Positions 1 to 10,950 of a stretch of 64,000 nt of DNA are shown here, one piece after another. Numbering within the stretch: the stretch's first letter is position 1; each line of letters begins with the position of its first letter. The notes beneath the pieces are model-generated. The model was not told the DNA's origin. It saw only the letters and a program-made list of their open reading frames with translations, and searched no databases. Made by a program: the position numbers and the translations under genes. The DNA is from Xiphophorus maculatus (lineage: Eukaryota; Chordata; Actinopteri; Cyprinodontiformes; Poeciliidae), in contig NC_036444.1 in assembly GCF_002775205.1 (NCBI RefSeq), positions 496,001-560,000 of the forward strand, in the 5' to 3' direction.

Positions 1-1150
1 GATCCACTGAGCAGTTCATTCCAGCTATTTCATTTTGTAAATGCTGATTTCAAATGGTTTTTTTAAATATAAAGTCTTGTTTCTATTTTTAGTTCAGTTA
101 ATGAAATTATTTTTTCTTCTGGTTTTCACTACAATCTCTTGGTTCCAACACATTTTTCTGTTTTAGTTCATCCTGAGGGTCGGAAGTTTATTACTGATGT
201 GTGGAAGAACTTTGTAGAGGTTCAGAACCTCTAACCCTAACCGCCGACGAACGGATGAAGGTTTCAGACGGGAATAAACTCTGAAGATCATCATTTTGTC
301 CTTCATCTATTTTCTTCTCCAGATCTGAAGATACATAAACATGATGCTCTTCCAGCTGTGACCTCCTGCTTTATTGTGTTCCTGCTGATTCCCAGATTCT
401 TTCTGCCCCTCTGTATGTTTCCATTTGTCCGGCCTAAAGCCGCTTTATCCTCTCACCTCCAGCTGCTGTGGTTCTGAGTCAAACCAACCTGTTCCCCTCC
501 TGGCCTGTGGGGGCGCTGCACCAAGAACCACTGAAAGAACCGACACAAAAACCTCTGAAGACACTGAGAGCAACTTCCTTCTTCACCAGATGGAAACAAG
601 ATGGAGGCGTCAGATTTTTCTCTTTAGTCTTTGGCTGAAGACCAGGAGCCATTTCTGCTGCTAGCGCTAGGCTAGCATATTAGCTTTGGTTGTATTTACC
701 CAGAATGCCCTGCGCTTGTAGCTGAGTTAATTTTTTAAATTTTATTATGAACCTTTTCAAAACAATTGACATGTCTGTTATCGCTTTTGCACTGCGGCAG
801 GCTATTTCTTTTTTATACTGCTTTTATTTTTGGTTCCTACTGTAAATATTGTTCTGGGAGGACGGTTATTAGTGTTGCACAAAGTTAGGTTCAGTGACGT
901 AGCTGCAGCAGCCAGTCAGAAGCTGCCTAACTGAGCTGCTGGTAAGATGGTTGCTAATGCTACCTCTCACTCTCAGTAATGTTTATATTGTTAAAAATAG
1001 TTCCCACAGTTTTTGTGCTGCATAAAAATATAATGTTAACTGTGCAAGTGTTTTAAAAAACTTTGGGGTTGGTTAAAATTAAATTGTTACGCTTATAAAG
1101 TTTGTCTAAAGTTTTCCCTCCAAATTGTGTTTGTTGGGCCGCAGGACTGA

Positions 1151-1257
1151 GTGTGTGTAAAGACCCGGAGGCCGAGTGTGTGTAAAGACCCGGAGGCCGA
1201 GTGTGTGTAAAGACCCGGAGGCCGAGTGTGTGTAAAGACCCGGAGGCCGAGTGTGTC
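1151..1257. repeat. 25-bp minisatellite, about 4 copies, in elmo3 intron 14
   Basis: The unit gtgtgtgtaaagacccggag plus gccga is repeated at 1151, 1176, 1201 and 1226, followed by a partial copy. The copies are identical by eye. The rest of 1-1480 is AT-rich intronic sequence with no exon I can support. Confidence 0.9.
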
Positions 1258-1543
1258 CCTCACCGTCTTGTGGGAATAAACCAACACAGATCCTGATTCC
1301 TGTGTGATCCTTTTCACAACTGTTACACGCTGTAGACCACATCCTGTTTTTGGAGCGATCTCTGGTCCACTTGGCGTTCACATTCAAACTGAACCAGAGT
1401 TCACTTCAACCAAACACTGACCAGGTTTGGAGGACCAGAGTTAGCTTAGCATTTACACCTCACCACACAAACCGGAGTTTCTAGGCAGACGGACTGGAGT
1501 TGGATATCAGGTCTGCAGCCTCTGGTGCAGCTGCGTGTCTGAC

Positions 1544-4500
1544 CTTGTCGAAGTCTTCCTGCGTGGCGCGCATCTCCTTCCAGGTCTTGTTGAGCAGCTG
1601 GATGCAGACGCAGAACAGCTCCTCCAGCAGCCGATCCTGGCTGAAGAAGATGGGGTGGAAGCTGGAGCCCGTCTCTGAGGCTGCGGACACAACGGGCCGG
1701 AGGTTAGGACGGACAGAGCCGCAGCGGGTCGTAGCGGGTCGCAGCGCGCTGCAGCTTACGGGGGTCTCCGATACGCAGGATCTCACAGAGGATGAGTGTG
1801 AGCTGGATGCTGCTGCGGGCAAAGGGACACTCATGTTTGTCCTCCCTGCTGCTGTTCTCCAGGACGAACTGCAACACATCAGGAACAAACGCAGCAAATT
1901 ATCAGCTATGACATCATCATCTTCTTCATCATCATCATCCTCAGCGGGCCAGGCCTCACCCTGCTGTAGGCGTCCGGATAGCGAGTCGCAAAGTAAAACA
2001 TGGTGTCCAGAGCCAGCAGACCAGGCGGCGTCCGCACCAGGTCCTGACCCGGGTTGCTGTTGTTCTGGAACAAACAGGAAGTAATGAGATAACAGAACCG
2101 GGTCAGAACCAGGCCAGACCAGAAGTGGGTCCTTACAGAGAAGCCCAGCTTCTTGAACTCCTTGGCGCAGAGCGAGCGGCGGCGCTCGTGGCTCAGGCTG
2201 TTCTCGCTGTCGGTCTCGAACGCCGCCTGCCGCAGGCCGTGCAGCGCGTCCCGCTGATCCTGAAGACACAAACCACAGAAACGGGTAGCGGAACCGGTTC
2301 TGAAAAGTTCTGCATGGAGACTTTAAAACAAACTTTCAGTTCTAAACAAGAAAAGGGTCATAATCTCACTTTTTGTGCCAATTTTGGGTCTTTTTGTCAA
2401 AACAAAAATGAAGAAATTCAGCATGAATTTATGGACAGACAGACGGCGGCGTCCCACCTGGCTGTAGCAGTCCAGTGGCGTCCTCATGCGCGCCTCCAGG
2501 TGGTTCAGTGTGACTGACTGCAGGACGTAGAGGTAGTGGGCCATTTCATCCTGGACCGGACTGGAGCTCAGGATGATGTCCTGGACACAAACACAGACAG
2601 GACGCCGAGGGTCCACCGTCCTTTAGTGTCCTCATGTGAGGGACGCTGAGGACGGCGGAGCGTCTCACCTTATAGATGTACTGACGGACGTTCTTCTTGT
2701 TCAGGAAGGCAAACATTTCCTGGAACAGAAGAAGAAGAGACGTGTGACTGCGGCACAGAGACGCCTCCTGCCAGCAGGGGGCAGCAGCCTCTGAACAGAG
2801 AGAACCAGAGGAATGAAAGGAGCAACTGTTGCCTGAGGACAACGGGGGACAGAAGGCCGGCAGAGACGGGCCGACCGGATCCAAACCGCTCCGTTTCTCA
2901 GCAGAAAACCTGAGTCAGCCTGGAGGGAAACCATCCAGCCAATCAGCAGCATTTACTGCAGCGTCAAACGGGTCAGAACCAGGAAGTCCATCAACGCTTT
3001 TCATTTCAAAAATTAAAGTTTTTTTACTTCAGAAATTCAATTAAAAACCTGAAAATCAGACATGATCACTGCGTTTCCCATAGAGAAATGTTCTGCTCTC
3101 ACCGCCTGGCTGCCTCCACCCAGCATATTAACAGAAAGTTGAGTGGAGGGAAAACATGGGGTAGGAAGAAACGTATTCATATTAAATCATCCGAATGTAT
3201 AGTTAATGTTTACATGAATGTCACTTGGATTATTAATCTGCATAAACTCCACTCTGATCCAGGTCACACATCGACACCGGTACCGGTACCAGTACCTGTC
3301 TGTCTGCGTCCTCAGCCGCCTGCAGTAAGGCCATGAGCAGAGCCATGGCTTTGGTCTGGATCTGCTGGTTCGCCCTGAAACACCAGCGAGAGAGAGAGAG
3401 TCAGGGGCAGGACTTTCTGCCGGGTCAGAACCGGCCCGGTTCCACTTACACCTGCAGGTGGGCGACCAGCCGCTCCATGGTGACCTCCTGCTTGACCTGC
3501 AGGAACAGCTGGTGGCTGCTCAGAACCATGTTCTCCAGGATGTCCAGGGACACCTGCTGCATCGACACGTCTGTGGACGAGGAGTTGACGAAACCGGCAA
3601 TCTGACGGGAGGAGAGACAATCAGGAGGAGGAGGAGGAGGAGGAGGAAGAGGGAGAGGAGGAAGAAGAACCTTCTTGATGAAGACGGCGGAGAGATTCTC
3701 CCAGGAAACGATGCCATGATCCATCAGCTCCATGAAGCCGGTCAGCGTGTGAGTCATGATCTGGTTGCTCCTGCGACATAAACAGCTACCGATGACATCA
3801 CTTTCTGTGACATCAGGACTTCATGAGTCTCTAAGGACACTGTGGATGACCTTTGACCTGCTGAGCTGATTTCATCAGAGAGTTTTTCATCAGGAAAGTC
3901 CCAACTTTGACTAGGACATCCACAACATTATGCCATTGTTGGATCCCATCCTGCTGCAGAACCTTTGGTCATGATGGTTAACAGGCTAGCTATCGTGGCT
4001 AACAAGCTAGCTATAGTGGCTAACAGGCTAGCTATAGTGGCTAACAAGCTAGCTATAGTGGCTAACAAGCTAGCTATAGTGGCTAACAAGCTAGCTATAG
4101 TGGCTAACAAGCTAGCTATAGTGGCTAACAAGCGCTGTTCAGTCCAGTGAGGTATAATTGATGGTCAGAACCAGATGGAACGGGTTCAAAACCCTCCATC
4201 AGGTCCAGTTCTGTCTCATCAGTCCTCAGAATATTTCCCAGAAGTCTTTGGGATCATCAGGAAGCTTGTGGTCAGTCTGAGGTGGGTTTTGTTTTCCTCT
4301 GGGTCATCAGCGGTTCCTGTCTTGAACCCCGACCTCTGGACTGGTTCTGGTTCTTGTGGACCACCCGTCGGTGTTCTATTGGAGCGGTTCTGGTCCAGGT
4401 GAGGATCCTGATTCCGGACCTGAGGGTGAACGGGGCGAGATTACGTCCATACTCACTCTCTGGAGTCCTCCACGATCTGGACCAGCAGGTTGTGTCCGTC

Positions 4501-7500
4501 CAGGTTGATGAACTCCTGAGCGAAGGTCACGTCCCGCGAGACGCCGGCCAGCTCCTTCAGCGAGTCGCAGCGCACACCGCCGTCCGCGCTCTGGATGCCC
4601 TTGTGAAGGTCGTCGGCACAGCGGCCCTGAGGTCAAACACAGGACACCGGGTTAGAGGTCAGCGCCCGCCAGGTTCCGGTTCTAACGCTATGCAGCTACG
4701 GTTCTGATCCGATCCGTTCATGGGAGGTTCTGAATGCCGGGCCTCCTAATCCGTCAGTCTTCTTGGAGGATCTGGGTCGAACTCTGGACCGGATTCTGAC
4801 ATCGGATTAAACTGAATAGAAAATCCGACCAAAACCGTTCGCAGAGTTCTGAGAGGAGAACAGAACCACCAGGCCCAACCGGGACCAACAGTACCATCAG
4901 AACCACCAGAACCAAACAGGACCATCAGAACCTCCAGAACCACTAGAACAGGACCAGTGGTGACGGAACCTATCTGGTTCTTCAGATCACAGATCACCTT
5001 TCCAGATTATTGGTCAGATTCTCCAGAATTAGTTCAGAAAGTCGGGTCCGGCAGACTCACCGGGGCTTTGGTCAGACGCAGGATGCAGCCGTTCTTGATG
5101 TCCAGGCGGTTCTGGAAGCACAAAGCGCCGCGTTTAACCAGAACCTGCACGAGTTTAGTGCAGCTGCAGCCGGACATCCGTCCACATCACTTCATTAAAT
5201 CACTAAAATAACTTTTAGAATGAAATAAAAGCAAAAGTCTCAGCAGAGAGAAGTCGGGAAGTTTCTTCGCTGCAGATGTTGCAGTGGCTCCAGAACTGAA
5301 ACGTCTGGTCGGATCCACAGATTCAGCCCAGAACCAGTAACATCTGCCAGCAGAAACCCGCTTCTTCCTCCAGCTGCAGCATCATCATCATCTCGCGCCG
5401 TTAGAGTCAGCTGGTCTGATGATGATGATGATGAGGAGGAGACCTTGGTCGGTGAGAGGAAGCGGCCATGTTGGCGCTGCGGTGAGACTGACCGACTCTG
5501 TGATGTACATCTGGACTCCATCGGCGTACTGCAGGGCGTAGTTATCGGGACCCGGAAGGTTCCAGCTGAGGACGAACACAATGTCAGCGCCTCCAGCTAC
5601 AGAGAGCAGAAACCATTCAAACAAGAACAGTTCTACATCTCACAACAGCATAAAACAAGTTTCTCATTTTAATGACAAATTTTCCTGTTATTAGGTTTTG
5701 CTGTAACGTGTTAGAGCAAGAAAAGACTGAATAAAACTGGATGAATCATTAACCTGAAACTTTTATGTTATAATGACAAACCTGCTCATCCCGGCAGGCG
5801 GTCGGGGCGTCCGCCATGTTTTTGTATTGAAAGATGTTAAGTAGACAGAAAATGTAAAAATATTACTGAGTTATTGTTTGCTACAGGAAAACATCGCAGA
5901 GAAACTATTTCAACCCAGAACTAGTCTTAAAAGATTTTAAGGAGCTGGCAAGTTTACTTTATAAAAGTTCAAAGAACAATATTCATAGTTAAACTGCTGT
6001 GTTACCATAGCAACAATCTGATGCTGTGAGTTTAATCTTTGACTTTGAGCTGTTTGTTCACAAATACATATTAGTAAACTGTAATTATAACTGATTGTTT
6101 TTAGTTTGGCCAGTTAATCTACTCTCTCTCTCCCAGATTAAATCAACCCAGAAGCTGTTAGAGGTGCTGATGGTTTTAGCAGCAAGAGGGGCCCCTAGGT
6201 CAGATTCTGCCCCAGGCCTCATGCAGCCTTGGACCGGCCCTGCAGGATGAGTTCAATCTGCTGCACTGAGCAGAGATGAGCAACAAACTGAGATTTAATT
6301 CAATGCTGCTAATGTGGCTTTAGCAGCTCTAACATTTCTGTCTGTTGAGTTTTAACAAGAGACACAGAAACTGTTTTGGTTGCTCCAGTTTATGGGACGA
6401 GTTTCTCAGATCTCCGCGCGGCCGGACGCATTAACTCTGTCTGACTAAGTGGACAAAACATTTGGTATGATTTGATGCATCGTGTAAATGGAAAAATAAA
6501 ACTAAAAATAATATAAAACCAGCGTGAAGCGTGACTACGAGGCGAAAACTACTCACCGGCTGAACCTGCATGATGAGGTTAGCGCCGGTTAGTTAACCGC
6601 TAACCAACCGGGACACACACATGAACTTTACAGGGCAGACAGCGCCACACGCTGGGCAGCGAGTTGAGATGGAAAAGCCGCGCAAATTTCTTTGTCTACA
6701 ATTATAAATCATTCTCACCTCTCGCTCAACGCTCCTCTGAAAGCCACTACAAGTTATTCCTAAGGTTCACGTAGAGCTGCACAACCAGAGCTAATGCAGC
6801 TAGTATGGCGGCCCGCCAGGCTTATGTTACACTGGGGGAAACCCTGCATATTAAAGCGTTTTTTGCTTTATAAACAAGAAAGTTTTCTTGGTTTAACGAG
6901 ATATAAGGTAAGTAGGTTAAACTTTATATTTAGATATAAATCTAGATATATCTAGATTTATATCTAAATATAAATCTAAATTTATCTAGATCTGCACATG
7001 CAGATTACTGTAGTCAGAGTTTAGTCAATCTGAACCGTCCGTCTGTCTCACGTTGTTTTGACGTTTTCCAGGTAAAAACTAGATGCAGGTTTCAGTCGGG
7101 TGACATCTGCTTTAGAATATCTGGATTTTTATTATTATTATTCAAAGAGGTTAGAACCGGACCAGAACAGAACTTACCCGTCACAGACCTCCTTGATGAC
7201 CGCAGACAGAGGCTTTTTCTGCAAGCACAACAGAACCAGTCAGAACCTTCAACATGTAAAACTTCACCGCCACCAGAGGAGAACCTCACACGGCCCGACC
7301 CATTCTAATCAGAACCAGCTCGGATGCAAACAAACCCAGACTAAGCTGCTGCTCATTCCGGCCCATCCAGATTATTCTGGATTAGAGCTGAATCGGACCT
7401 CATCTGGACCGGCGGTTCTCCACCTGCCCTGCAGGTTCTTGACGTGTCGTCTGGTCCAACACAGCAGAACCAAACAGTTCAATCTCCTCAGGAAGACTGA

Positions 7501-7761
7501 TGACATCATGACCTGACTGATGACATCATGAGGCCTAGAGGCCTGGAAGTGAGTCCTGGTCTAGCAGCCAATCAGGAGACGGGAGACTCTGACCTGCTGG
7601 TCAAAGCTCTACAGCAGAAAGTATTCACACCCTGTGAACTTGACTGGGCTCGGTGAGACGCCAACGTGGCGGACGGAGGCTACCTGGTCCAGCTGGATGA
7701 GCTGCGGGTACGCCCCGGGCATCTGGATGGCGATCCTCACGATGTCCTTCTGCTGCGGCAT
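1544..7761 (-). CDS. elmo3: ELMO3 (engulfment and cell motility 3), 5' 14 coding exons, C-terminus off the window
   Basis: ELMO proteins bind DOCK family exchange factors and activate Rac in phagocytosis and migration. Coding exons (high to low): 7684-7761, 7178-7218, 5493-5565, 5061-5111, 4457-4626, 3671-3770, 3450-3601, 3296-3374, 2669-2719, 2458-2580, 2137-2259, 1960-2064, 1760-1868, 1544-1680. They total 464 codons in continuous phase with GT-AG borders. Residues 1-80 form the ubiquitin-like N-terminal domain ([20 protein letters not shown]), followed by the armadillo-like region ([20 protein letters not shown]) and the ELMO/CED12 domain ([35 protein letters not shown]). The last exon ends at DFDK, so the rest, including the PH domain and proline-rich tail, should lie left of base 1. 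The sequence resembles ELMO3 more than ELMO1/2 (for example [10 protein letters not shown] and ARMRTPLD). The neighbouring e2f4 supports this. Start at 7761 is the family start; 31 nt of 5'UTR (7762-7792) share its exon. Confidence 0.93.
2771..2784 (+). promoter_or_regulatory. CTCF-consensus-like motif (plus orientation)
   Basis: ccagcagggggcag is an exact match to the vertebrate CTCF core CCASYAGRKGGCRS. It lies in elmo3 intron 10, between coding exons 9 and 10. Occupancy is not known. Confidence 0.4.
3978..4135. repeat. 21-bp minisatellite, about 7-8 copies, in elmo3 intron 5
   Basis: The unit gctagctatagtggctaaca plus a is repeated almost perfectly, with early copies carrying tatcg or acagg variants. 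Because 21 is divisible by 3, it opens spurious reading frames on both strands. Confidence 0.9.
5931..6794 (+). repeat. Dispersed repeat copy 1 (864 bp), linked to a hAT-like end
   Basis: This stretch is almost identical to 57434-58298: by eye one substitution (gccgcgcaa versus gccgtgcaa) and one 1-bp indel. Just downstream, 6810-6846 ends with gggggaaaccctg, a hAT-type terminal sequence. It reads as a non-autonomous hAT-type element missing a recognisable left terminus. It lies in elmo3 intron 2. Confidence 0.8.
6923..6974. repeat. 52-bp perfect palindrome
   Basis: The halves 6923-6948 and 6949-6974 are exact reverse complements with no spacer, nearly all A/T with ctaga steps. It lies in elmo3 intron 2, about 80 bp beyond the hAT-like end at 6846. 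Confidence 0.9.
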
Positions 7762-7906
7762 GATGGCCGCTACGCTCTGCACGCCTCGCAACCTGGAGGA
7801 GAAACGGATACGGTACGACATGATGAGACGAGACAACACAGGCCTATACACACACCGCAACACACACACACGGCCTGCCGGAGGAGTTCCGGCTGGCTGT
7901 GTGTGT

Positions 7907-8001
7907 GTGTGGACCCGACCCGATCCATCATCCCTGGGTCTGCTCAGACTGAACCGGACCGCTCTGTGTGTATGAGCTTGCTGTTGTTGTGAGGACCATT
8001 T
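7907..8001 (+). repeat. Local ~95-bp direct repeat, copy 1
   Basis: This segment recurs at 9420-9516 with a few differences (shared cggaccgctctgtgtgt and gagcttgctgttgttgtgag). Both copies lie upstream of the elmo3 start codon, in the inferred first intron. Confidence 0.75.
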
Positions 8002-8019
8002 CTGGCTTGGACTTCTAAC

Positions 8020-8336
8020 TAGGGGTGCACCGATTTATCGGTGCCAATTTCCTTAATTTTGGGAGATCGGTGATCGGCCGATTTCTACATGTGAAGCTGA
8101 TCTTGTCCACTGATCTTATCTAGCTTGGCAAAGGTTTAAGAATCAACCACTGTCCTCTTTTGCTCTCCGGTGAGGAAGGTTTGACTGACAGACCGGCGCT
8201 CCAAGTTATGACTGCACATTTGCAATTAGCAATAGTGACCACACCGTTGTCCACTCAACAATTTTCTTGTTGTTGAGCAACATTTCAGACAAGAAAAATT
8301 GGTATCAGCCAGAAAACTGCAATTGGTGCACCCCTA
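8020..8336. mobile_element. hAT-type MITE with 8-bp target-site duplication
   Basis: The 317-bp element has terminal inverted repeats taggggtgcaccgat and attggtgcacccct(a). It is flanked by the direct repeat cttctaac at 8012-8019 and 8337-8344. There is no coding capacity. Related, less clear copies or ends are seen near 8364-8800, 21540-21640 and 56850-56930 (shared phrases such as cagaaaactgcaat and caccgatc). Confidence 0.85.
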
Positions 8337-9419
8337 CTTCTAACCAAAGAGAGGTCTCTGTTAGTGATGCACCGATCCACTGCTTTCACTTCCGATATCT
8401 GACGATTAGTATCGATATCAATCCAAAACAGTAGAAATCACTTAAACGTTTCTTTCTTTTTGCAGACATAAATGTACAGAATTATTAATTTATTTAATAA
8501 CTCTATTAATTTATTTCATTTATTAAATACTCCTACAGTTTCACAGATTTGGTCAAACATAGAAGAACAACTTTAATCTGTTCAATCAGTTCAATTAGAA
8601 CCATTTCAGCCCCAGGTCATATCTGCATGTTTGCAGTAACCATAGTAACCCCACTGTTGCCAACTCAGCAACTTTCTTGCTATATTTAGCGACATTTCAG
8701 ACAAAAAAAATGGTATCGGCCAAAATCAGGACTGGCAGGTCAGGCGTTTTAAAGATCGATGATCGACTAGAAAACTGCAATCGGCGCAGCCCTATTGATA
8801 TTAGATTGATGCACTTCTGGACTTTATATTGATTTCCATTCATTTTAGTAACTGAATGCCTAACCCAGACAATTTTCCCTAACAAGAACCAGAACCAGAA
8901 CTTAACTTACCCAGACTTCTAAATCAAACCAGTAGAACTGGAGAAGTTCTACTGGTCAGGAAGCGTCCATACATGACCTCACTTTGTTGGTAAATGTTGT
9001 GAAAGTGGTCCTCTAGAGCTAGCAATTACAAGAAAACACACACACACACACACTTCACTCTGGGAGGTCGGGCAGAACCAGAACCAGAACCATCTGACTG
9101 TGAACCACACAGGAACTAACTGGACCCGCTGTGCACTGATCCAACCCACAGAGTAAGCCACTGGTTCTGCTGGTTCTATTGGGACTGACTCAGCAGTCAG
9201 AACCGACCCGGTAGCGCCTCAGCAGAGGCGGCTATCACTTTCAGAATGAACCCATCAGAACCAGTTCCTGTTTTTCTCTATTTCTGGTTCTGTGAGTAAA
9301 ACTGAGAAACCTAAACACGGCCTCTCTCTCACACACAGAGGGAGCCGTTGAACCCCATCAACAGGTGGGTCCAAAAGGTTCTGGTTCTGACTCGGCTGTA
9401 GGAGGGAACTCTGGCTGGG

Positions 9420-9516
9420 TATCTGTGGACCTGACCCGGTCCATCATCGCTGGATCTGCTCAGACTGACCCAACCGGACCGCTCTGTGTGTGAGCTTGCT
9501 GTTGTTGTGAGAACCA
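9420..9516 (+). repeat. Local ~95-bp direct repeat, copy 2
   Basis: Second copy of the 7907-8001 segment, about 1.5 kb away in the same orientation. Between the copies are a hAT MITE (8020-8336), a decayed relative, and a short CA run at 9035-9053. Confidence 0.75.
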
Positions 9517-10112
9517 TTCTACCCAGACGGCCCGGTTCTGATCTGTGAACAGAACCTCTGGAAACTCCAGTCCTCTGAAGAGGAGACAATTCATCCACTA
9601 GAATCTGATCCGTTTAGAGTCCAAAACCAAGACCAGGACCAGTAGCAGAACCAGGACCAGGACCGGAACCAACGGCTCTGCAGCGTGTTTCTCGGCGCGC
9701 CGCCGCCGGTCCGGGCTTGTCCTCCATGTTGCTGAAACCTGCAGCAGAGCAGCAGCTGAAGCTCCGCCTCCTGCTGGAGTCAGAGTCCAAACAGAAGCTC
9801 AACTTCCGCCAAGCAGATCATTAGCCAGATGATTCTGAACTCGGCCCGACTGCACAAAGGATCTTGGGTCTTTCTGGCACCAGGTGGAAATATTAGGACT
9901 CTGATCAGTTTCTCTCCGTTTCTGGTTCAGGTAAATTATGTTTTGGGTCAAATCAGAGTGAACTCTACAACATTTGATATATTTATTATTTGTTTATGTA
10001 ATAATTTGCTGGGTTTTATGTTCATATCTTGATTGAAGAAGAAAACTTTTACTATATTTATTAAAGAAGGCCATGGTCTTCTTTGGAGGCATAGCCACGC
10101 CCCCCCGATGTA

Positions 10113-10143
<31 letters not shown>

Positions 10144-10145
10144 AC
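10113..10145. repeat. Poly-C run followed by CA microsatellite
   Basis: About 17 consecutive C residues run directly into an (AC) tract of about 16 nt. Such a run is error-prone in sequencing. Confidence 0.9.
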
Positions 10146-10519
10146 GTGTAGCCACGCCCCACCTTTAGCTACACATGGGGGCTAGCCACAGGTGTAGCCT
10201 GGGGGGAAATGTTCAAAGTGTCCCACCAGCAGATTTTTGTAAAAAACATCAAGTCGTTTCTTGACATTAATCACGTTTCAGTCGGAATGTGATCAGACGT
10301 CAGGTTCCCCGGGTTCTCCTCTATGACACCTGATCCAGGTTCTGGTTCTGGTGGGTTTCAAGGTCTTCCTTTCCACTGTGGCCACATGCTTGCTGAGGAG
10401 GAACGAGCCAGACCAATGAACTGGGATGAACTGGACTGACTAACTAAACTGGATCTCAGTTTAAACGGGGAGGTTCTGCTTCATTAAACCCAGTTGGAGC
10501 TGCCTGACATTCCTAACCT

Positions 10520-10520
<1 letters not shown>

Positions 10521-10558
<38 letters not shown>
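10521..10558. repeat. (CA)19 microsatellite
   Basis: A pure dinucleotide tract of 38 nt. Confidence 0.97.
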
Positions 10559-10561
<3 letters not shown>

Positions 10562-10737
10562 CCAGAGCACTTCACTCAGACAGGAGCTGGAAGAACCAAA
10601 CTCAGCTGAAAGTTACCAGATTGTGACCTTTCACCTCTCTGCCCCCCTGCCCTCCTCCGTGTTTCTGTCCAGAACTTTATTGTCCATCCAGCAGCGAGCA
10701 GAACCGGGTTCTGGCGGCTCGGTTCGGCTCCTCTTAC

Positions 10738-10950
10738 CTGCTCTGAAAACTTCTGCTGTCCTACGGGAACCGCCGCGGTCACTCGGAGAACATCGGAGCC
10801 GCTCCTTGGCTTCTCCTCCGGGCGGAACCAGACGGGTCTGGAAAGCTGGACCTGCCAACCGAACCAACACGGAACCGACGGGAAGCTCCAGAACCCCCGT
10901 CTTCTGGGATTACTAACGGGTCAAAAAGTTCCGGGTTGGCAGCAGTCGAG
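10738..10950 (-). other. Candidate elmo3 5' untranslated first exon and promoter
   Basis: A GC-rich block on the minus strand ends in a strong splice donor (gagcag|gtaaga, donor at 10737-10732). The first elmo3 coding exon has an acceptor at 7793-7795 ahead of 31 untranslated bases, so an upstream non-coding exon is needed and this block fits. A second GC-rich spot at 9690-9800 is an alternative. The upper boundary is a guess. Confidence 0.4.

Noticed and set aside
1500..2084. 194-codon plus-strand frame opposite elmo3 exons 12-14
   Set aside because: It runs through elmo3 exons and introns in antisense, with low-complexity serine runs from an intronic ATC repeat.
3928..4150. Open frames on both strands with heptad-like peptides
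   Set aside because: They come from a 21-bp non-coding minisatellite in elmo3 intron 5.
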